From: Marinobacter sp. F4218
Lineage (GTDB): Bacteria; Pseudomonadota; Gammaproteobacteria; Pseudomonadales; Oleiphilaceae
NCBI RefSeq assembly: GCF_019443085.1
Contig: NZ_JAHZIL010000003.1
Location: forward strand, 1,426,001 to 1,490,000
Length of the DNA: 64,000 nt
Reading direction: 5' to 3'
In this document: in pieces, positions 51,444 to 60,895 of the stretch
How positions within the stretch are numbered: position 1 is the stretch's first letter
Layout: every line of letters starts with the position of its first letter
The notes under the pieces: model-generated
The model's input: only the letters and a program-made list of their open reading frames with translations
The model's database searches: none
Told to the model about the DNA's origin: nothing
Program-made: the position numbers and the translations under genes

Positions 51444-54203
51444 TTACGCGGACTTGAGCATTTCCCGCACCACGTAGTGCAGGATGCCTCCGTGCTTGAA
51501 GTAGACCGCCTCGTTGGCCGTATCGATACGCGACTTCAGCTTGCAGGTGTCGGTAGAGCCGTCTTTGTAGGTCACGGTCATCGTCAGGGTCTGCCCGGGC
51601 TCGATGTCGCCAGACAGACCCTCGATGCTGATCGTTTCCTCACCCGTGAGCTTCAGGCTCTTGCGGTCCGTGCCTTCCGGAAACTGCAGCGGCATCACGC
51701 CCATACCGATGAGGTTGGACCGGTGAATCCGCTCATAGGATTCCGCCACCACCGCCCGGACACCGAGCAAGCGGGTTCCCTTGGCCGCCCAGTCGCGACT
51801 GGACCCGGTGCCGTATTCCTTGCCGGCGATGACCACCAGCGGCGTACCCTCTTCCTGGTATTTCATGGCCGCATCGTAGATGGGCATTTGCTCGCCCGAA
51901 GGCACATGCCGGGTGAAGCCACCCTCTACGCCGTCGAGCATTTCATTGCGGATGCGGACGTTGGCAAAGGTGCCACGCATCATGACTTCGTGGTTGCCGC
52001 GGCGTGAGCCGTAGGAGTTGAAGTCTTTCGGATCGACACCCTGCGCCTGCAGATACTTGCCGGCCGGTGTATCCGGCTTGAAGGAGCCGGCGGGCGAAAT
52101 GTGATCGGTGGTCACCGAATCCCCCATCAGCGCCAGGATGTTGGCGTCCCGGATGTCCTCGATGGCTTCCGGCTCTTCCCCCATGCCTTCAAAGAACGGT
52201 GGATGCTGGATGTAGGTGGACTTGTCGGACCACTCGTACACCTTGCTCTCGGGCACCTTGAGGGCCTTCCAGGTGGCGTCGCCATCGAATACTTCGGCGT
52301 ATTCCTTGCGGAACATGTCGGTTTTTACCTTTTCGACAGCCTCCGCGATTTCCTGCTGGCTCGGCCACAGGTCCTTCAGGAAAACCGGGTTACCGTCCTT
52401 GTCGACGCCAAGAGGGTCTTTAACCAGATCCAGACGGACGTTACCGGCCAGCGCGTACGCTACGACCAGGGGCGGCGATGCTAACCAGTTGGTCTTCACC
52501 TGGGGATGCACCCGCCCCTCAAAGTTACGGTTACCGGAGAGCACGGATGCCACGGTCAGATCACCATCGTTGACTGCTTTCTCAACGGCATCCGGCAACG
52601 GACCCGAGTTACCGATGCAGGTGGTGCAGCCATAGCCGACCAGGTTGAAGCCCAGTTCGTCGAGATCGTCCTGGAACCCGCCAACTCTCAGGTAGTCGGT
52701 CACCACCTTGGAGCCCGGCGCCAGCGAAGTCTTTACCCAGGGTTTGGTTTTCAGGCCTTTCTGGACGGCTTTTTGGGCGATCAGGCCAGCGGCCATCATC
52801 ACGCTCGGATTCGAGGTGTTGGTACACGAGGTAATCGCCGCAATCACCACCGCCCCGGGATGCAGGCGGAAGGATTCGCCATTCATCTCGACATCCTGAC
52901 TGGCGTGGTGTTCATAACTGTCCTCCACGCCCACAGCGGTTTGCCCCCCTTCCGATTCCAGATTGCTCTCCCGGGAGTCTGCCGGCCCCTCGGCGGTCTC
53001 CATCAGCAACTCGAACGACGCCTTCATGTTCTTCAGGGCCACCCGGTCCTGGGGACGCTTCGGACCTGCCAGGCTGGCCTCGACTTCGCCCATGTCCAGT
53101 TCCAGGGTGTCGGTATAGATCGGCTCATGGCCCGGCTCCCGCCAGAGGCCTTGGGCCTTGGCATAGGCCTCCACCAGCTCGAGCTGATCGTCCTCGCGGC
53201 CGGTCAGGCGCATGTACTTGATGGTCTGCTCATCGACCGGGAAGAAGCCGCAGGTCGCCCCGTACTCGGGGGCCATATTGGCAATGGTGGCCCGATCCGC
53301 CACCGGCATGTCCTTGAGACCGTCGCCGTAGAATTCCACGAACTTGCCCACGACCCCTTTCTTGCGCAGCATTTCCGTCACCGTCAGCACCAGATCGGTG
53401 GCGGTAATGCCTTCCCGAAGCTTGCCGGTAACCTTGAAGCCGACCACTTCGGGAATCAGCATGGACACCGGCTGGCCCAGCATCGCGGCTTCGGCCTCGA
53501 TACCACCAACGCCCCAGCCCAGAATACCCAGACCATTGATCATGGTGGTATGGGAATCCGTGCCAACCAGGGTGTCCGGGTACGCAAAGGTCTTGCCGTC
53601 CTGGTCTTTCGACCACACGGTCTTGCCCAGGTACTCGAGGTTGACCTGGTGACAGATCCCCGTGCCCGGCGGCACCACCCGGAAGTTGTCAAAGGCCTGT
53701 TGGCCCCAGCGCAGGAACTCGTAACGCTCCTCGTTGCGCTCCATCTCGATCGCGACGTTGTCCTTGAACGACGACGGATCGCCAAAATGATCCACCATCA
53801 CCGAGTGGTCGATCACCAGATCCACCGGTGACAGCGGATTAATCAGGGCGGGGTCCTTGCCCGCAGCCTTCACGGCCTCGCGCATGGCAGCGAGGTCAAC
53901 CACCCCCGGCACACCGGTAAAGTCCTGCATCAGCACACGGGCCGGACGAAACTGGATCTCAGTCTCGGAACGGCGGTCCTTCAGCCATTGCACCATGGCG
54001 TCGATGTGGCTGCGATCGACCGTGGTATCGTCCTCGTTGCGGAGCAGGTTCTCCATCAGGACCTTAAGGGAAAACGGCAGCCGGTTGAGATCACCCAGGG
54101 TGTCCGCCGCCTTTGGCAAGCTGTAGTAGTGGTAGGTCTTGCCACCCGCATCCAGGCTGGACAAGGTATTCAGGCTGTCTTTGCTGGGACTGTCGTTCGA
54201 CAT
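51444..54203 (-). CDS. acnA: Aconitate hydratase A
   Basis: [4Fe-4S] enzyme of 919 residues interconverting citrate and isocitrate in the TCA cycle. Length and layout match AcnA/IRP1 rather than AcnB. It has [43 protein letters not shown], the cluster ligands in [14 protein letters not shown] (Cys near 457) and [14 protein letters not shown] (two Cys near 522-525), and in the C-terminal swivel domain [20 protein letters not shown] and [20 protein letters not shown] 54203 has AAGGAGG six bases upstream. An open extension to 54296 lies in the leader and is not used. Confidence 0.96.
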   Translation of the reverse strand: MSNDSPSKDSLNTLSSLDAGGKTYHYYSLPKAADTLGDLNRLPFSLKVLMENLLRNEDDTTVDRSHIDAMVQWLKDRRSETEIQFRPARVLMQDFTGVPGVVDLAAMREAVKAAGKDPALINPLSPVDLVIDHSVMVDHFGDPSSFKDNVAIEMERNEERYEFLRWGQQAFDNFRVVPPGTGICHQVNLEYLGKTVWSKDQDGKTFAYPDTLVGTDSHTTMINGLGILGWGVGGIEAEAAMLGQPVSMLIPEVVGFKVTGKLREGITATDLVLTVTEMLRKKGVVGKFVEFYGDGLKDMPVADRATIANMAPEYGATCGFFPVDEQTIKYMRLTGREDDQLELVEAYAKAQGLWREPGHEPIYTDTLELDMGEVEASLAGPKRPQDRVALKNMKASFELLMETAEGPADSRESNLESEGGQTAVGVEDSYEHHASQDVEMNGESFRLHPGAVVIAAITSCTNTSNPSVMMAAGLIAQKAVQKGLKTKPWVKTSLAPGSKVVTDYLRVGGFQDDLDELGFNLVGYGCTTCIGNSGPLPDAVEKAVNDGDLTVASVLSGNRNFEGRVHPQVKTNWLASPPLVVAYALAGNVRLDLVKDPLGVDKDGNPVFLKDLWPSQQEIAEAVEKVKTDMFRKEYAEVFDGDATWKALKVPESKVYEWSDKSTYIQHPPFFEGMGEEPEAIEDIRDANILALMGDSVTTDHISPAGSFKPDTPAGKYLQAQGVDPKDFNSYGSRRGNHEVMMRGTFANVRIRNEMLDGVEGGFTRHVPSGEQMPIYDAAMKYQEEGTPLVVIAGKEYGTGSSRDWAAKGTRLLGVRAVVAESYERIHRSNLIGMGVMPLQFPEGTDRKSLKLTGEETISIEGLSGDIEPGQTLTMTVTYKDGSTDTCKLKSRIDTANEAVYFKHGGILHYVVREMLKSA

Positions 54204-54266
54204 GTGGTGCCTCCTTTTCGTCGTTATCCGAACATACCGGAAGGCTGATTGAGCATGGCAAACCCC

Positions 54267-54296
54267 GCTATACGGGCGCCAAGGAGCCATGCGCAA
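54267..54296 (-). promoter_or_regulatory. Possible acnA promoter
   Basis: On the minus strand TTGCGC (54291-54296) and TATAGC (54267-54272) are 18 bases apart, about 60 bases before the acnA start codon. Each hexamer matches the sigma-70 consensus at four of six positions. Other pairs in the 265-base gap are possible. Confidence 0.35.
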
Positions 54297-54421
54297 GCCC
54301 TTGCATCAGTGTGCGCGCGACATTGGTTCATACACAATACGGGACAGACTGGTGCAAGGACTCGGAGATGTGAAGTCACCTATAACTATTGCACCGATTG
54401 ACCAGAGTTCAACTGCGCCCG

Positions 54422-54454
54422 GTGAATGTTCGGCATTCGTCCAGTGAATGTCCG
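54422..54454. repeat. Short GAATG/CATTC repeats downstream of the ABC gene
   Basis: GTGAATGTTCG (54422-54432) is repeated as GTGAATGTCCG (54444-54454), one mismatch in 11, with an inverted CATTC (54434-54438) between them. This allows two alternative small stems, either GAATG/CATTC or CATTC/GAATG. It lies 15-47 bases past the ABC transporter stop, so it may be a 3'-end structure or a protein-binding site of the acnA upstream region. Confidence 0.4.
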
Positions 54455-54468
54455 ACCAAGGTCGATGA

Positions 54469-56292
54469 CTACATCTGCCGTTCTCCGTAGAGCTGGGCAT
54501 AAAGTCCTTCGCGCTGGATCAGCTCGTCGTGATGGCCTTCCTCGATAATCCGGCCATCTTCAAACACGCAAGCACGATCGGCCCGTTTCACCGCACTCAG
54601 GCGGTGGGCGATGATCAGGGTGGTGCGTTGGCGCAGGAAGGCTTCCAGGTCCCGGTGCAACTGGAACTCGGTCTCGGCATCCAGGGCCGACGTGGCTTCG
54701 TCGAGGATGACCACCGACGGGTCCGACAGGATCATCCGGGCGATCGCCAATCGTTGCCGCTGGCCGCCTGACAGGCGAACGCCCTGGCGCCCGATCATGG
54801 TATTGAGCTGGTCGGGCATCATCGCAACGGTTTTATCCAGTTGGGCGATGCGCAGGGCCTCCCAGAGCTCGGACTCGGGCTTGTCACGCCCCAACGTAAG
54901 GTTCTGGCGCACGGTGTCATTGAACAGTGCCGGGTGCTGCAGCACGGTGGCTACGTGCTCCCGCAGGCAGGGCAGCCCGATGCGCTGGACCGGCACGCCG
55001 TCGATCAGGACCTCCCCCCGCTGGGGCGTATACATACCGAGGATGACCTGAACCAGTGTGGATTTGCCACCGCCGCTGGCCCCCACCACCGCCACTTTTT
55101 CGCCCGGTTTCAGGTCGAGGTTTATGCCCCTCAATACGGGCTCGCCGTCGTAGCTGAAATGAACATCCCTGAGGGTCAGCCCCACTGTGTGGCGACCCCG
55201 GAACGGGTTTTCCAGCGCCGGATAACGAGGCTCCTCTTCCAGTTCCAGAAGACGGTTGATGCGGCTCAGGGCCGCGTTGGCGGCGAACCAGGCATACTGC
55301 ATGTTCAGCATCTCCTGCACCGGGGTCAGCATGAACCAGAGGTAGCCAAATATGGCGAACATCATGCCGATGCTCAGATCGCTGAATAACACCGTCACCA
55401 TGGCCGCGCCCCGGAACACATCAACCCCGAACTGGAACAGCGCGAAGCTGGCCCGGGAAGCCGCATCGCTGCGCCACTCGAACTGGATGGCATGGTCCCG
55501 AACCGTGCGGGCCCGATCGATCAGCTGGCGCAGGTAGTGTTTTTCCCGGTTCGCCGCCCGGAGCTGGTGGATGGCATCCAGGGTTTCGGTGAGATCGCCC
55601 TGGAACGCCTCATACGCCGCGTTCTCCCGGCGCTTGAGTTCCTTGACCCGCTTGCCAATCAGGATGGTGGCAAAGATCACCAGCGGGTTGAACAACAGAA
55701 TGAGCAGGGCCAACTGCCAATGCACCCACAACAGGACCAGCGCCGTCCCGGTTACCGTCAGGCTTGCCACCAGGAAGCGACTGATGGTGGTCCCCAGAAA
55801 CTGGTCCATGGTGTCCAGGTCGGTAATGAAATGACTGCTGATTCCACCGGACCCCCGGGTTTCGTATTCAGACATGGCCACCCGCTGCAAACGACCGAGT
55901 AACCGGGACCGGATCCGGAAGACCACGTCCTTCGACACCTTGGAGAATTCCCGGGACTGCAAGACATTGAAGGAAAGCGCCGCCAACCTCAGAGCAAACG
56001 CCGCCAGCACCATCAGGCCAATGTAGACCACGGGCTGCTGCCAGGCTTCCGGCAGCAATCGGTTCATCACCGGCAGCACCGGCCCCGCTTCCTCCAGCAA
56101 CACCTCGTCCACCAGCACCGGCAACAGCAGGGGCACCGGCACACTCATCACCGTCGCCATGATCGCCAGCAGGTTCGCCTTGACCAGGCGCGGCTTATGC
56201 TTGAGCGCCAGCGCGAAGACATCACGCCATTGGTAATGGCGCTGCGCGCTGTCGATATCGATGGAACGGCTGGTGCGTGGTTGCTGGTCCAA
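54469..56292 (-). CDS. ABC exporter half-transporter (fused permease and ATPase)
   Basis: Half-size type IV ABC exporter of 607 residues, probably a homodimer in the inner membrane. The N-terminal ~330 residues form a six-TM ABC_membrane domain (MATVMSVPVPLLLPVLVDEVLL, FRIRSRLLGRLQRVAMSEYE coupling helix, FITDLDTMDQFLG). The nucleotide-binding domain has Walker A VGASGGGKST, Q-loop VLQHPALFNDTVRQNL, signature LSGGQRQRLAIARM, Walker B VVILDEATSALD and switch IIAHRLSA. All catalytic motifs look intact. The substrate (lipid, drug or peptide) cannot be assigned, and no accessory gene is adjacent. Confidence 0.88.
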   Translation of the reverse strand: MDQQPRTSRSIDIDSAQRHYQWRDVFALALKHKPRLVKANLLAIMATVMSVPVPLLLPVLVDEVLLEEAGPVLPVMNRLLPEAWQQPVVYIGLMVLAAFALRLAALSFNVLQSREFSKVSKDVVFRIRSRLLGRLQRVAMSEYETRGSGGISSHFITDLDTMDQFLGTTISRFLVASLTVTGTALVLLWVHWQLALLILLFNPLVIFATILIGKRVKELKRRENAAYEAFQGDLTETLDAIHQLRAANREKHYLRQLIDRARTVRDHAIQFEWRSDAASRASFALFQFGVDVFRGAAMVTVLFSDLSIGMMFAIFGYLWFMLTPVQEMLNMQYAWFAANAALSRINRLLELEEEPRYPALENPFRGRHTVGLTLRDVHFSYDGEPVLRGINLDLKPGEKVAVVGASGGGKSTLVQVILGMYTPQRGEVLIDGVPVQRIGLPCLREHVATVLQHPALFNDTVRQNLTLGRDKPESELWEALRIAQLDKTVAMMPDQLNTMIGRQGVRLSGGQRQRLAIARMILSDPSVVILDEATSALDAETEFQLHRDLEAFLRQRTTLIIAHRLSAVKRADRACVFEDGRIIEEGHHDELIQREGLYAQLYGERQM

Positions 56293-56438
56293 GACTCCTC
56301 CGGTTTGACTGCCTGCCCTGACCCATACGTCGGGGTTCTGACAATAGTCTACCTGTTAACCGGTTTGCTGCGATTGCCAATAACATCTGTCATCATTGGC
56401 CCTCGATCTCTTCTGACGGACCAGGACAAAGGCCAACC

Positions 56439-57893
56439 GTGAAACACGATTGCGATTACCACCCGGGCTCCCCCGCCAAATGGCACTGCGGCGAGTGCCA
56501 GATGCATTACTGCAGTCGCTGCATGCCGGATGCCGACACCCGTAACCGCCGGGCCCTCTGCCCCCAGTGCAGCAAGGCCATGCGGTACCTGGGCGCTGCC
56601 ACCGAAGTGGTGCCGTTCTGGAACCGCGTCGGTGCGTTTTTCCGTTACCCGTTCCATAGCGATCCGCTGATCGTCATCGCCGTTTGCACCCTGGTTCCGG
56701 TGGTCGCTCCGGCCAACCTGATTGGCATCCTGATCTGGCTGGTGCTCGCCTTCGCCCTGTTCAAGTATACCTACGCGGTGATCAACCATACTGCCGAAGG
56801 CCACCTGAAACCGCCCCCGGTTTCCGTCGCATTCACCGGCAGCGGCTTCGACATTGTCATCCTGCAATTGCTGGTGTTTGTCCTGATGGGCGGACTGGTG
56901 GCGGCGGCGGGCATGGTGGGGGGGCCGCTCCTGATGATGCTCGCCCTCGCCTTCGTGGTGCTCGCCATGCCCGCGAGCATCATGGTACTGGCCATGGAAC
57001 GCTCGGTGGGCGCGGCCGTCAATCCGATGAACCTGGCGATGCTCATTTCCCGGATCGGCAGCCCCTATTTCCTGCTCTACGGCTACCTGATCCTCCTGAC
57101 CCTGGCCTCGGGCGCTGCCCAGGATTTCGCCGTCAATCATTTTCCGTTCTGGGTCTCCCAGCCCTTGGCCGGTTTCCTGAACAGTACCTTCACCCTCATC
57201 CTGTTCCACATGCTCGGTTACCTGTTGTTCCAGTACCAGGAGGAGCTGGGATTCGCCTCCGACCTGCAGGACGGGCCCACAGGCCAGGACAACCGTGAGC
57301 GTGATCGCAGCGCGCGTTTCGACGCCGACATCGACATGAACCTGAAGGACGGCAACTACGACCGGGTGCAGTCCATGCTCAAAGAAGCGCTCAAACGCGA
57401 CCGCGACAACGCCCTTCGTATCAGCCAGCTGTACCAGCTGCTGACCGCCCGCAACGACCTGACCGAGCTCTATCGCTACCACCCGCGAATCCTTGGCTGG
57501 CTGGCCGACCGCAACGACGGCGATGGCATGGCAGCCATGCTGGCATCCCTGCAAACCGCCGAGCCCCAGTTCCGCCTGGAGGATCCGGAGTTGGCCGTAC
57601 GTTGCGCCCGAGCCCTCTACCATCGCGGCCAGTTCAGGCCAGCGCTGAAACTGCTACAGGACTTCCACAAGCGCTTCCCGGACAGCGACCAGCTGGCGCC
57701 GGCCTACCTGCTGGTGGCACAGACACTCGCAAACGGGCTGAATCAGTGGGAGAAAGCGACCGCGTTCCTGACGTTCATTCAGAAACGCTGTTTGAACCAT
57801 CCGCTGCACGAACAGATGGCGACTTACCTGGAACAGGCGGCAAAGCGCGAGCCCCTGAAAGGACCGAAGGCAACCTTCGCAGTAAACGACTAG
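56439..57893 (+). CDS. B-box-type zinc-binding, multi-TM, TPR-like membrane protein
   Basis: Protein of 484 residues starting at GTG 56439 (AAAGG upstream). Residues 5-44 form a B-box-like zinc module with ligand pattern C5-x2-H8, C17-x2-C20, C25-x2-C28, C41-x2-C44. About five to six TMs follow (about 70-270: PLIVIAVCTLVPVVAPANLIG, MGGLVAAAGMVGG, STFTLILFHMLGYLLF). The soluble C-terminal ~200 residues are helical repeats like TPR (VQSMLKEALKRDRDNALRISQ, ALYHRGQFRPALKLLQDF). No enzymatic motif. It converges on a rhomboid protease, with both stop codons inside one CTAG, and both proteins have repeat tails. A functional link is an inference. Confidence 0.75.
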   Translation: MKHDCDYHPGSPAKWHCGECQMHYCSRCMPDADTRNRRALCPQCSKAMRYLGAATEVVPFWNRVGAFFRYPFHSDPLIVIAVCTLVPVVAPANLIGILIWLVLAFALFKYTYAVINHTAEGHLKPPPVSVAFTGSGFDIVILQLLVFVLMGGLVAAAGMVGGPLLMMLALAFVVLAMPASIMVLAMERSVGAAVNPMNLAMLISRIGSPYFLLYGYLILLTLASGAAQDFAVNHFPFWVSQPLAGFLNSTFTLILFHMLGYLLFQYQEELGFASDLQDGPTGQDNRERDRSARFDADIDMNLKDGNYDRVQSMLKEALKRDRDNALRISQLYQLLTARNDLTELYRYHPRILGWLADRNDGDGMAAMLASLQTAEPQFRLEDPELAVRCARALYHRGQFRPALKLLQDFHKRFPDSDQLAPAYLLVAQTLANGLNQWEKATAFLTFIQKRCLNHPLHEQMATYLEQAAKREPLKGPKATFAVND

Positions 57894-59335
57894 GCCTGAA
57901 GCAACTGCCGGTAATGCCGGGCCTTGGGCGCCATCTGGCGTTTCTCGAACTCTTCTACCAGAAGCCGGCAGGCCTCTGCGGTAAGCACCTCTTCTCCGGT
58001 GCTGCGCAGGCGCTCGAACGCCTTCTCGGCAGCCTTCAGGTCCTGTTGTTTGAGACTGGTGAACAGCACCCGGTTGTGATCCTCGGCGCTCAGCGGCTGG
58101 TGGCATTCGCCTTTACCCAGGTAGTCCTGCCAGACCTCGATCATCTGTTCCGGCTGCCGTCGCGCCATCGCATCGTTCATCAGCTCGCGGGTGCGGTCCC
58201 GATATTCCGGCAGATCGGGACGAAGCTTCGCCAACCGGTACAGATGCTCCAGCAGTATCGGACGGTCCGGATAATGCTCACGCAGCGCCTCGAACTGCCG
58301 GCGCGCCAGATCGAACTCCATACGCCCGAGACTGGCCATGGCCTGGGCATAACCATTGGTGAAACGGGCATCCTGCTCCTCCGCCTCAGGCTCGAAGAAC
58401 TCATCCCGAACCTGCAACCAGCTGCGCCCCAGCATCCAGACCAGCCCCGCGCCGGCAATCAGGCCACCGGCGTGGGCCATGTAGGCGATGCCAGTGGCCC
58501 CGGCAAACCAGTAGTCGTAGATTTCCTTGCCCAGCCAGACCGGCAGCATGGCCAGGGCCGGCGCCCGAAAATAGTTGAAATAGACTCCGAGAAAGTAGAA
58601 AAACCGGATTTTCTGCAGGCCGTAGATGGCCACATACATCCCCATCAGCCCCGAGATGGAACCGGAAGCGCCCACCAGGGGCACCGGGCTGCCCGAGGAG
58701 AAGGCAGTGAAGACCAGCCCGGACAGGGCACCACAAAGCAGGTAGGCGACCAGGTAGCGGGCCGGTCCCAGGGCTTTTTCGACGGTGAATCCGAGCAGGA
58801 ACAGGAACACCAGGTTGCCGATAATGTGCCCCCATCCACCGTGCAGGAACTGATAGGTGATCAACGTGTACAGGGACAGCTCAGACGGGACCAGCCCGAG
58901 TTCAAAGGAGCTCAGCCGTTGGATGAATCGGTCCTCGATCGGCGTCCGTTGCTCGTTCCAGCGGGCCCGGTCGCCGGCGGACCAGATAACCGACTGATTT
59001 TCCTGAAGGTACTGGTAGAACTCCCGGTCCATCAGCAGGTTCACCGCCAGCCAGAACTGCTCGTTGTCGTCCCGCAGTTCCTGGAATTGCTGGAGTTCAT
59101 ACACCCGGTCCTGGGCGCCTTCAAATCGGATCTGGCGCTGGAGGTAATCCTCATACACCGGTGCCTCGAGTGACTGAAGCTCGGACTCCAGGTATTGAGA
59201 CACGGCCTGCTCGAGCTTCTGGCTATCGCCGCCCTGGTAAAACAGGAAAACCAGCAGGCAGGTCAGCATCAACCCAAGGGTGACCCAGGGCGGGCGTTTC
59301 CAGTTAACGGCGTTCTCGGCGGGAATAATCAGCAT
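57890..59335 (-). CDS. Rhomboid-family intramembrane serine protease with TPR-like tail
   Basis: Protein of 481 residues. An N-terminal TM (about 18-34) is followed by a ~130-residue extracytoplasmic insertion, then the six-TM rhomboid core. LITYQFLHGGWGHIIGNLVFLFLLG carries the conserved His/Asn, VGASGSISGLMG the nucleophilic serine (near 222), and YMAHAGGLIAGAGLVW the catalytic histidine (near 283). The C-terminal ~170 residues form helical repeats (ASLGRMEFDLARRQFEAL, LKAAEKAFERLRSTG). Cleavage of a membrane substrate is expected. The convergent B-box membrane protein is a possible partner or substrate, but only by position. Confidence 0.9.
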   Translation of the reverse strand: MLIIPAENAVNWKRPPWVTLGLMLTCLLVFLFYQGGDSQKLEQAVSQYLESELQSLEAPVYEDYLQRQIRFEGAQDRVYELQQFQELRDDNEQFWLAVNLLMDREFYQYLQENQSVIWSAGDRARWNEQRTPIEDRFIQRLSSFELGLVPSELSLYTLITYQFLHGGWGHIIGNLVFLFLLGFTVEKALGPARYLVAYLLCGALSGLVFTAFSSGSPVPLVGASGSISGLMGMYVAIYGLQKIRFFYFLGVYFNYFRAPALAMLPVWLGKEIYDYWFAGATGIAYMAHAGGLIAGAGLVWMLGRSWLQVRDEFFEPEAEEQDARFTNGYAQAMASLGRMEFDLARRQFEALREHYPDRPILLEHLYRLAKLRPDLPEYRDRTRELMNDAMARRQPEQMIEVWQDYLGKGECHQPLSAEDHNRVLFTSLKQQDLKAAEKAFERLRSTGEEVLTAEACRLLVEEFEKRQMAPKARHYRQLLQA

Positions 59336-59638
59336 GGGCGGTCACAATTCATCACAATCTGTCCCTGAAAACCTGTTTTTTACCACAGTAAGGCCTTCTT
59401 TTCGCGCTCAAATAGTATCCGGCGTCAAGGCAAAGCCGATGCAAGCCCGGAAATGTGTCCGGTTCGATGGTTTCTCGCTGCCCCTGTCACGGAAGGGTCA
59501 CAGAAATGCCATTTAATCAGGCCATCAGGGAGCGGACATGCCTTATCGACCATTCGCCAATTGCCGTTATTCCCGCCCCAGACAATATTGAGTGGGAATA
59601 ACAAGAAAAACCGGATACTGGAATCAAGGATACTGCCA
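59336..59638. other. Intergenic region upstream of the OmpA-like gene, with inverted repeat
   Basis: 303 bases without a supported gene. Near the right end GTTATTCCC (59566-59574) and GGGAATAAC (59594-59602) form a perfect 9-bp inverted repeat, extendable by a G-U and a C-G pair, with about 15-19 bases inside it. The stem would end 24 bases before the OmpA-like AGGA site. A smaller CCGGA/TCCGG stem lies at 59447-59462. The interior AATATT (59584-59589) could be a -10 element, in which case the repeat would act as an operator. Left of 59440 I see nothing beyond presumed promoter sequence of the divergent rhomboid gene. Confidence 0.45.
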
Positions 59639-60085
59639 ATGACCGTACTCGTTTTGGACAACCCGGATCTCATTGCCAAGTTCGCCCTGGCGTCCGGATT
59701 CGCCCCGGCCGCGCTGGCCACCGAAGCCAAACGCCCTCACCGTCTGAAATTTCATTTCGGCTTCAACAAGCACGCGCTGGATGCTGCCGATGACGCCATG
59801 CTCCAGCAACACGCCGCCTATCTCAGGCAGCACCCCGATGTCAGGGTTCGGATTCACGGTCACTCCGACAATTTTGGCGGTGAGGATTACAACCAGTTTC
59901 TGTCCCGCCTCAGGGCCAACGCCGTAGCCCGCCTGCTGGTACAGGCAGGGGTGCAGGAGTCCCAACTTGTTCTGACCGGATGGGGTTCCAGCCGGCCGCT
60001 GGCCACACCGGAGGATCACGCTGCAAACCGTCGGGTCGAACTGGAATACCTGACCCAGGAACTGCCCCACGCCATGCAGGGCTGA
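59639..60085 (+). CDS. OmpA-like C-terminal domain protein without clear signal peptide
   Basis: Protein of 148 residues, nearly all one OmpA/MotB peptidoglycan-associating domain (about 40-140): LKFHFGFNKHALDAADDAML, VRVRIHGHSDNFGGEDYNQFL, LRANAVARLLV, LTGWGSSRPLATPEDHAANRRVEL. The Asp and Arg that bind diaminopimelate in this family (HSDN and ANRRVE) are present. The N-terminus (MTVLVLDNPDLIAKFALASGFAPAALA) has acidic residues and no basic start, so it is a poor Sec signal, although ALA followed by TEA resembles a cleavage site. AGGA (59627-59630) supports ATG 59639. Export route is unresolved. A strong terminator follows. Confidence 0.78.
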   Translation: MTVLVLDNPDLIAKFALASGFAPAALATEAKRPHRLKFHFGFNKHALDAADDAMLQQHAAYLRQHPDVRVRIHGHSDNFGGEDYNQFLSRLRANAVARLLVQAGVQESQLVLTGWGSSRPLATPEDHAANRRVELEYLTQELPHAMQG

Positions 60086-60101
60086 GCACAACATCGCCAC
60101 A

Positions 60102-60127
60102 AAAAAGGGGCCAGATGGCCCCTTTTT
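60102..60127. terminator. Bidirectional terminator between OmpA-like gene and MAPEG gene
   Basis: AAAAAGGGGCC (60102-60112), loop AGAT, GGCCCCTTTTT (60117-60127): a perfect 11-bp stem with a T-run in both directions, placed between two convergent genes. Confidence 0.92.
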
Positions 60128-60140
60128 ACTGCGACCGGTT

Positions 60141-60545
60141 CTAGCCGGCGTACACCTGCCAGACATTCCAGACCAGCAGAATGGCGGTCGCAAGAATCGC
60201 CAGCCAGGTCATGATAATGCCGATCATGCGAGCCCAGTGGGGCTTGCCCCGGCCATTGATCATGCCCCAGGCGTGTAATACCCGCCCCACCACCAGGGTC
60301 ATCCCACTCCAGTACACCAGACCCGACGGGACACCGTTGAGTTCAGCGACCGCCAGCATCAACAGGCCAATGGGAGCGTATTCCACCAGGTTCGCATGGG
60401 CCCGGACCGCCGCCTCGAAGTCCCGGTCATCAGTGATTCCCATGCCCTTACTGTACTTGAGGCGAAACTTCACCACCTGGCCCGACAACACCAGCAATAG
60501 AATGCCGATAACCGCGGCAAACACTCCAGTTACGGGTATGATCAT
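60141..60545 (-). CDS. MAPEG-family membrane protein
   Basis: Four-TM protein of 134 residues. The MAPEG mark is FEAAVRAHANLVEYAPIGLLML (about 43-64), whose RAHxNxxEY motif binds glutathione in eukaryotic relatives (microsomal glutathione transferase and eicosanoid enzymes). SGMTLVVGRVLHAWGM matches the third helix. Bacterial members such as YecN have no well-defined role. It starts two bases after the GlsB-type gene and so is probably co-transcribed with it. Confidence 0.87.
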   Translation of the reverse strand: MIIPVTGVFAAVIGILLLVLSGQVVKFRLKYSKGMGITDDRDFEAAVRAHANLVEYAPIGLLMLAVAELNGVPSGLVYWSGMTLVVGRVLHAWGMINGRGKPHWARMIGIIMTWLAILATAILLVWNVWQVYAG

Positions 60546-60547
60546 GC

Positions 60548-60790
60548 TCAGCCCTTCTTGATCTTGCTGACGATAGCAAGCAGAAGCACCGCACCAACGG
60601 TCGCCGTGACCAGTTCACCGACCGCGCCCTGCGCCATGAGGCCGAGCAGGCGAAAGAGAAACCCGCCGATGAACGAGCCGACAATACCGATACCGATATT
60701 GGCCAGCACACCAAAGCCACGGCCTTTCATGATCAGTCCGGCCAGCCAGCCGGCGACACCACCGATTATCAGAAACAGAATCAGATTCAT
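60548..60790 (-). CDS. GlsB/YeaQ/YmgE-family transglycosylase-associated membrane protein
   Basis: Small membrane protein of 80 residues with three TMs: LILFLIIGGVAGWLAGLIMKGRGFG is the family opening, then NIGIGIVGSFIGGFLF and VTATVGAVLLLAIVSKIKKG. Family members are stress-induced envelope proteins (the transglycosylase-associated name is historical). ATG 60790 has AGGGAG (60800-60805) nine bases upstream; the Met eight codons earlier lies upstream of that site and is less likely. It precedes the MAPEG gene by two bases. Confidence 0.87.
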   Translation of the reverse strand: MNLILFLIIGGVAGWLAGLIMKGRGFGVLANIGIGIVGSFIGGFLFRLLGLMAQGAVGELVTATVGAVLLLAIVSKIKKG

Positions 60791-60895
60791 TGCTTGCATC
60801 TCCCTGAGGGTCATCCAACAACGTGTTCAGACCCGCCAAGACTGCCCTGTTTCTGCAGGTGCTTCAAGAACTTCCCGTAGAACCCGGTGGCTCCT

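Noticed and set aside
52506..53831. 441-codon plus-strand frame across acnA
   Set aside because: Antisense to the aconitase coding sequence. Histidine/glycine-rich translation typical of shadow frames in GC-rich DNA.
54204..54296. 31-codon upstream extension of acnA
   Set aside because: AAGGAGG six bases before ATG 54203 fixes the start, and the extension has an atypical Arg/His-rich sequence.
56349..57623. 424-codon minus-strand frame across the B-box gene
   Set aside because: Very Gln/Glu/His-rich translation, antisense to a protein with TM helices and a regular cysteine pattern.
59418..59470. Possible c-di-GMP (GEMM-type) riboswitch, because of GGCAAAGCC-like bases
   Set aside because: The conserved GEMM core strings and paired helices are not present in the right order on either strand.
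59453..59638. N-terminal extension of the OmpA-like gene by 62 codons
   Set aside because: The extension runs through the inverted repeat and has no family match. AGGA before ATG 59639 is a better start.
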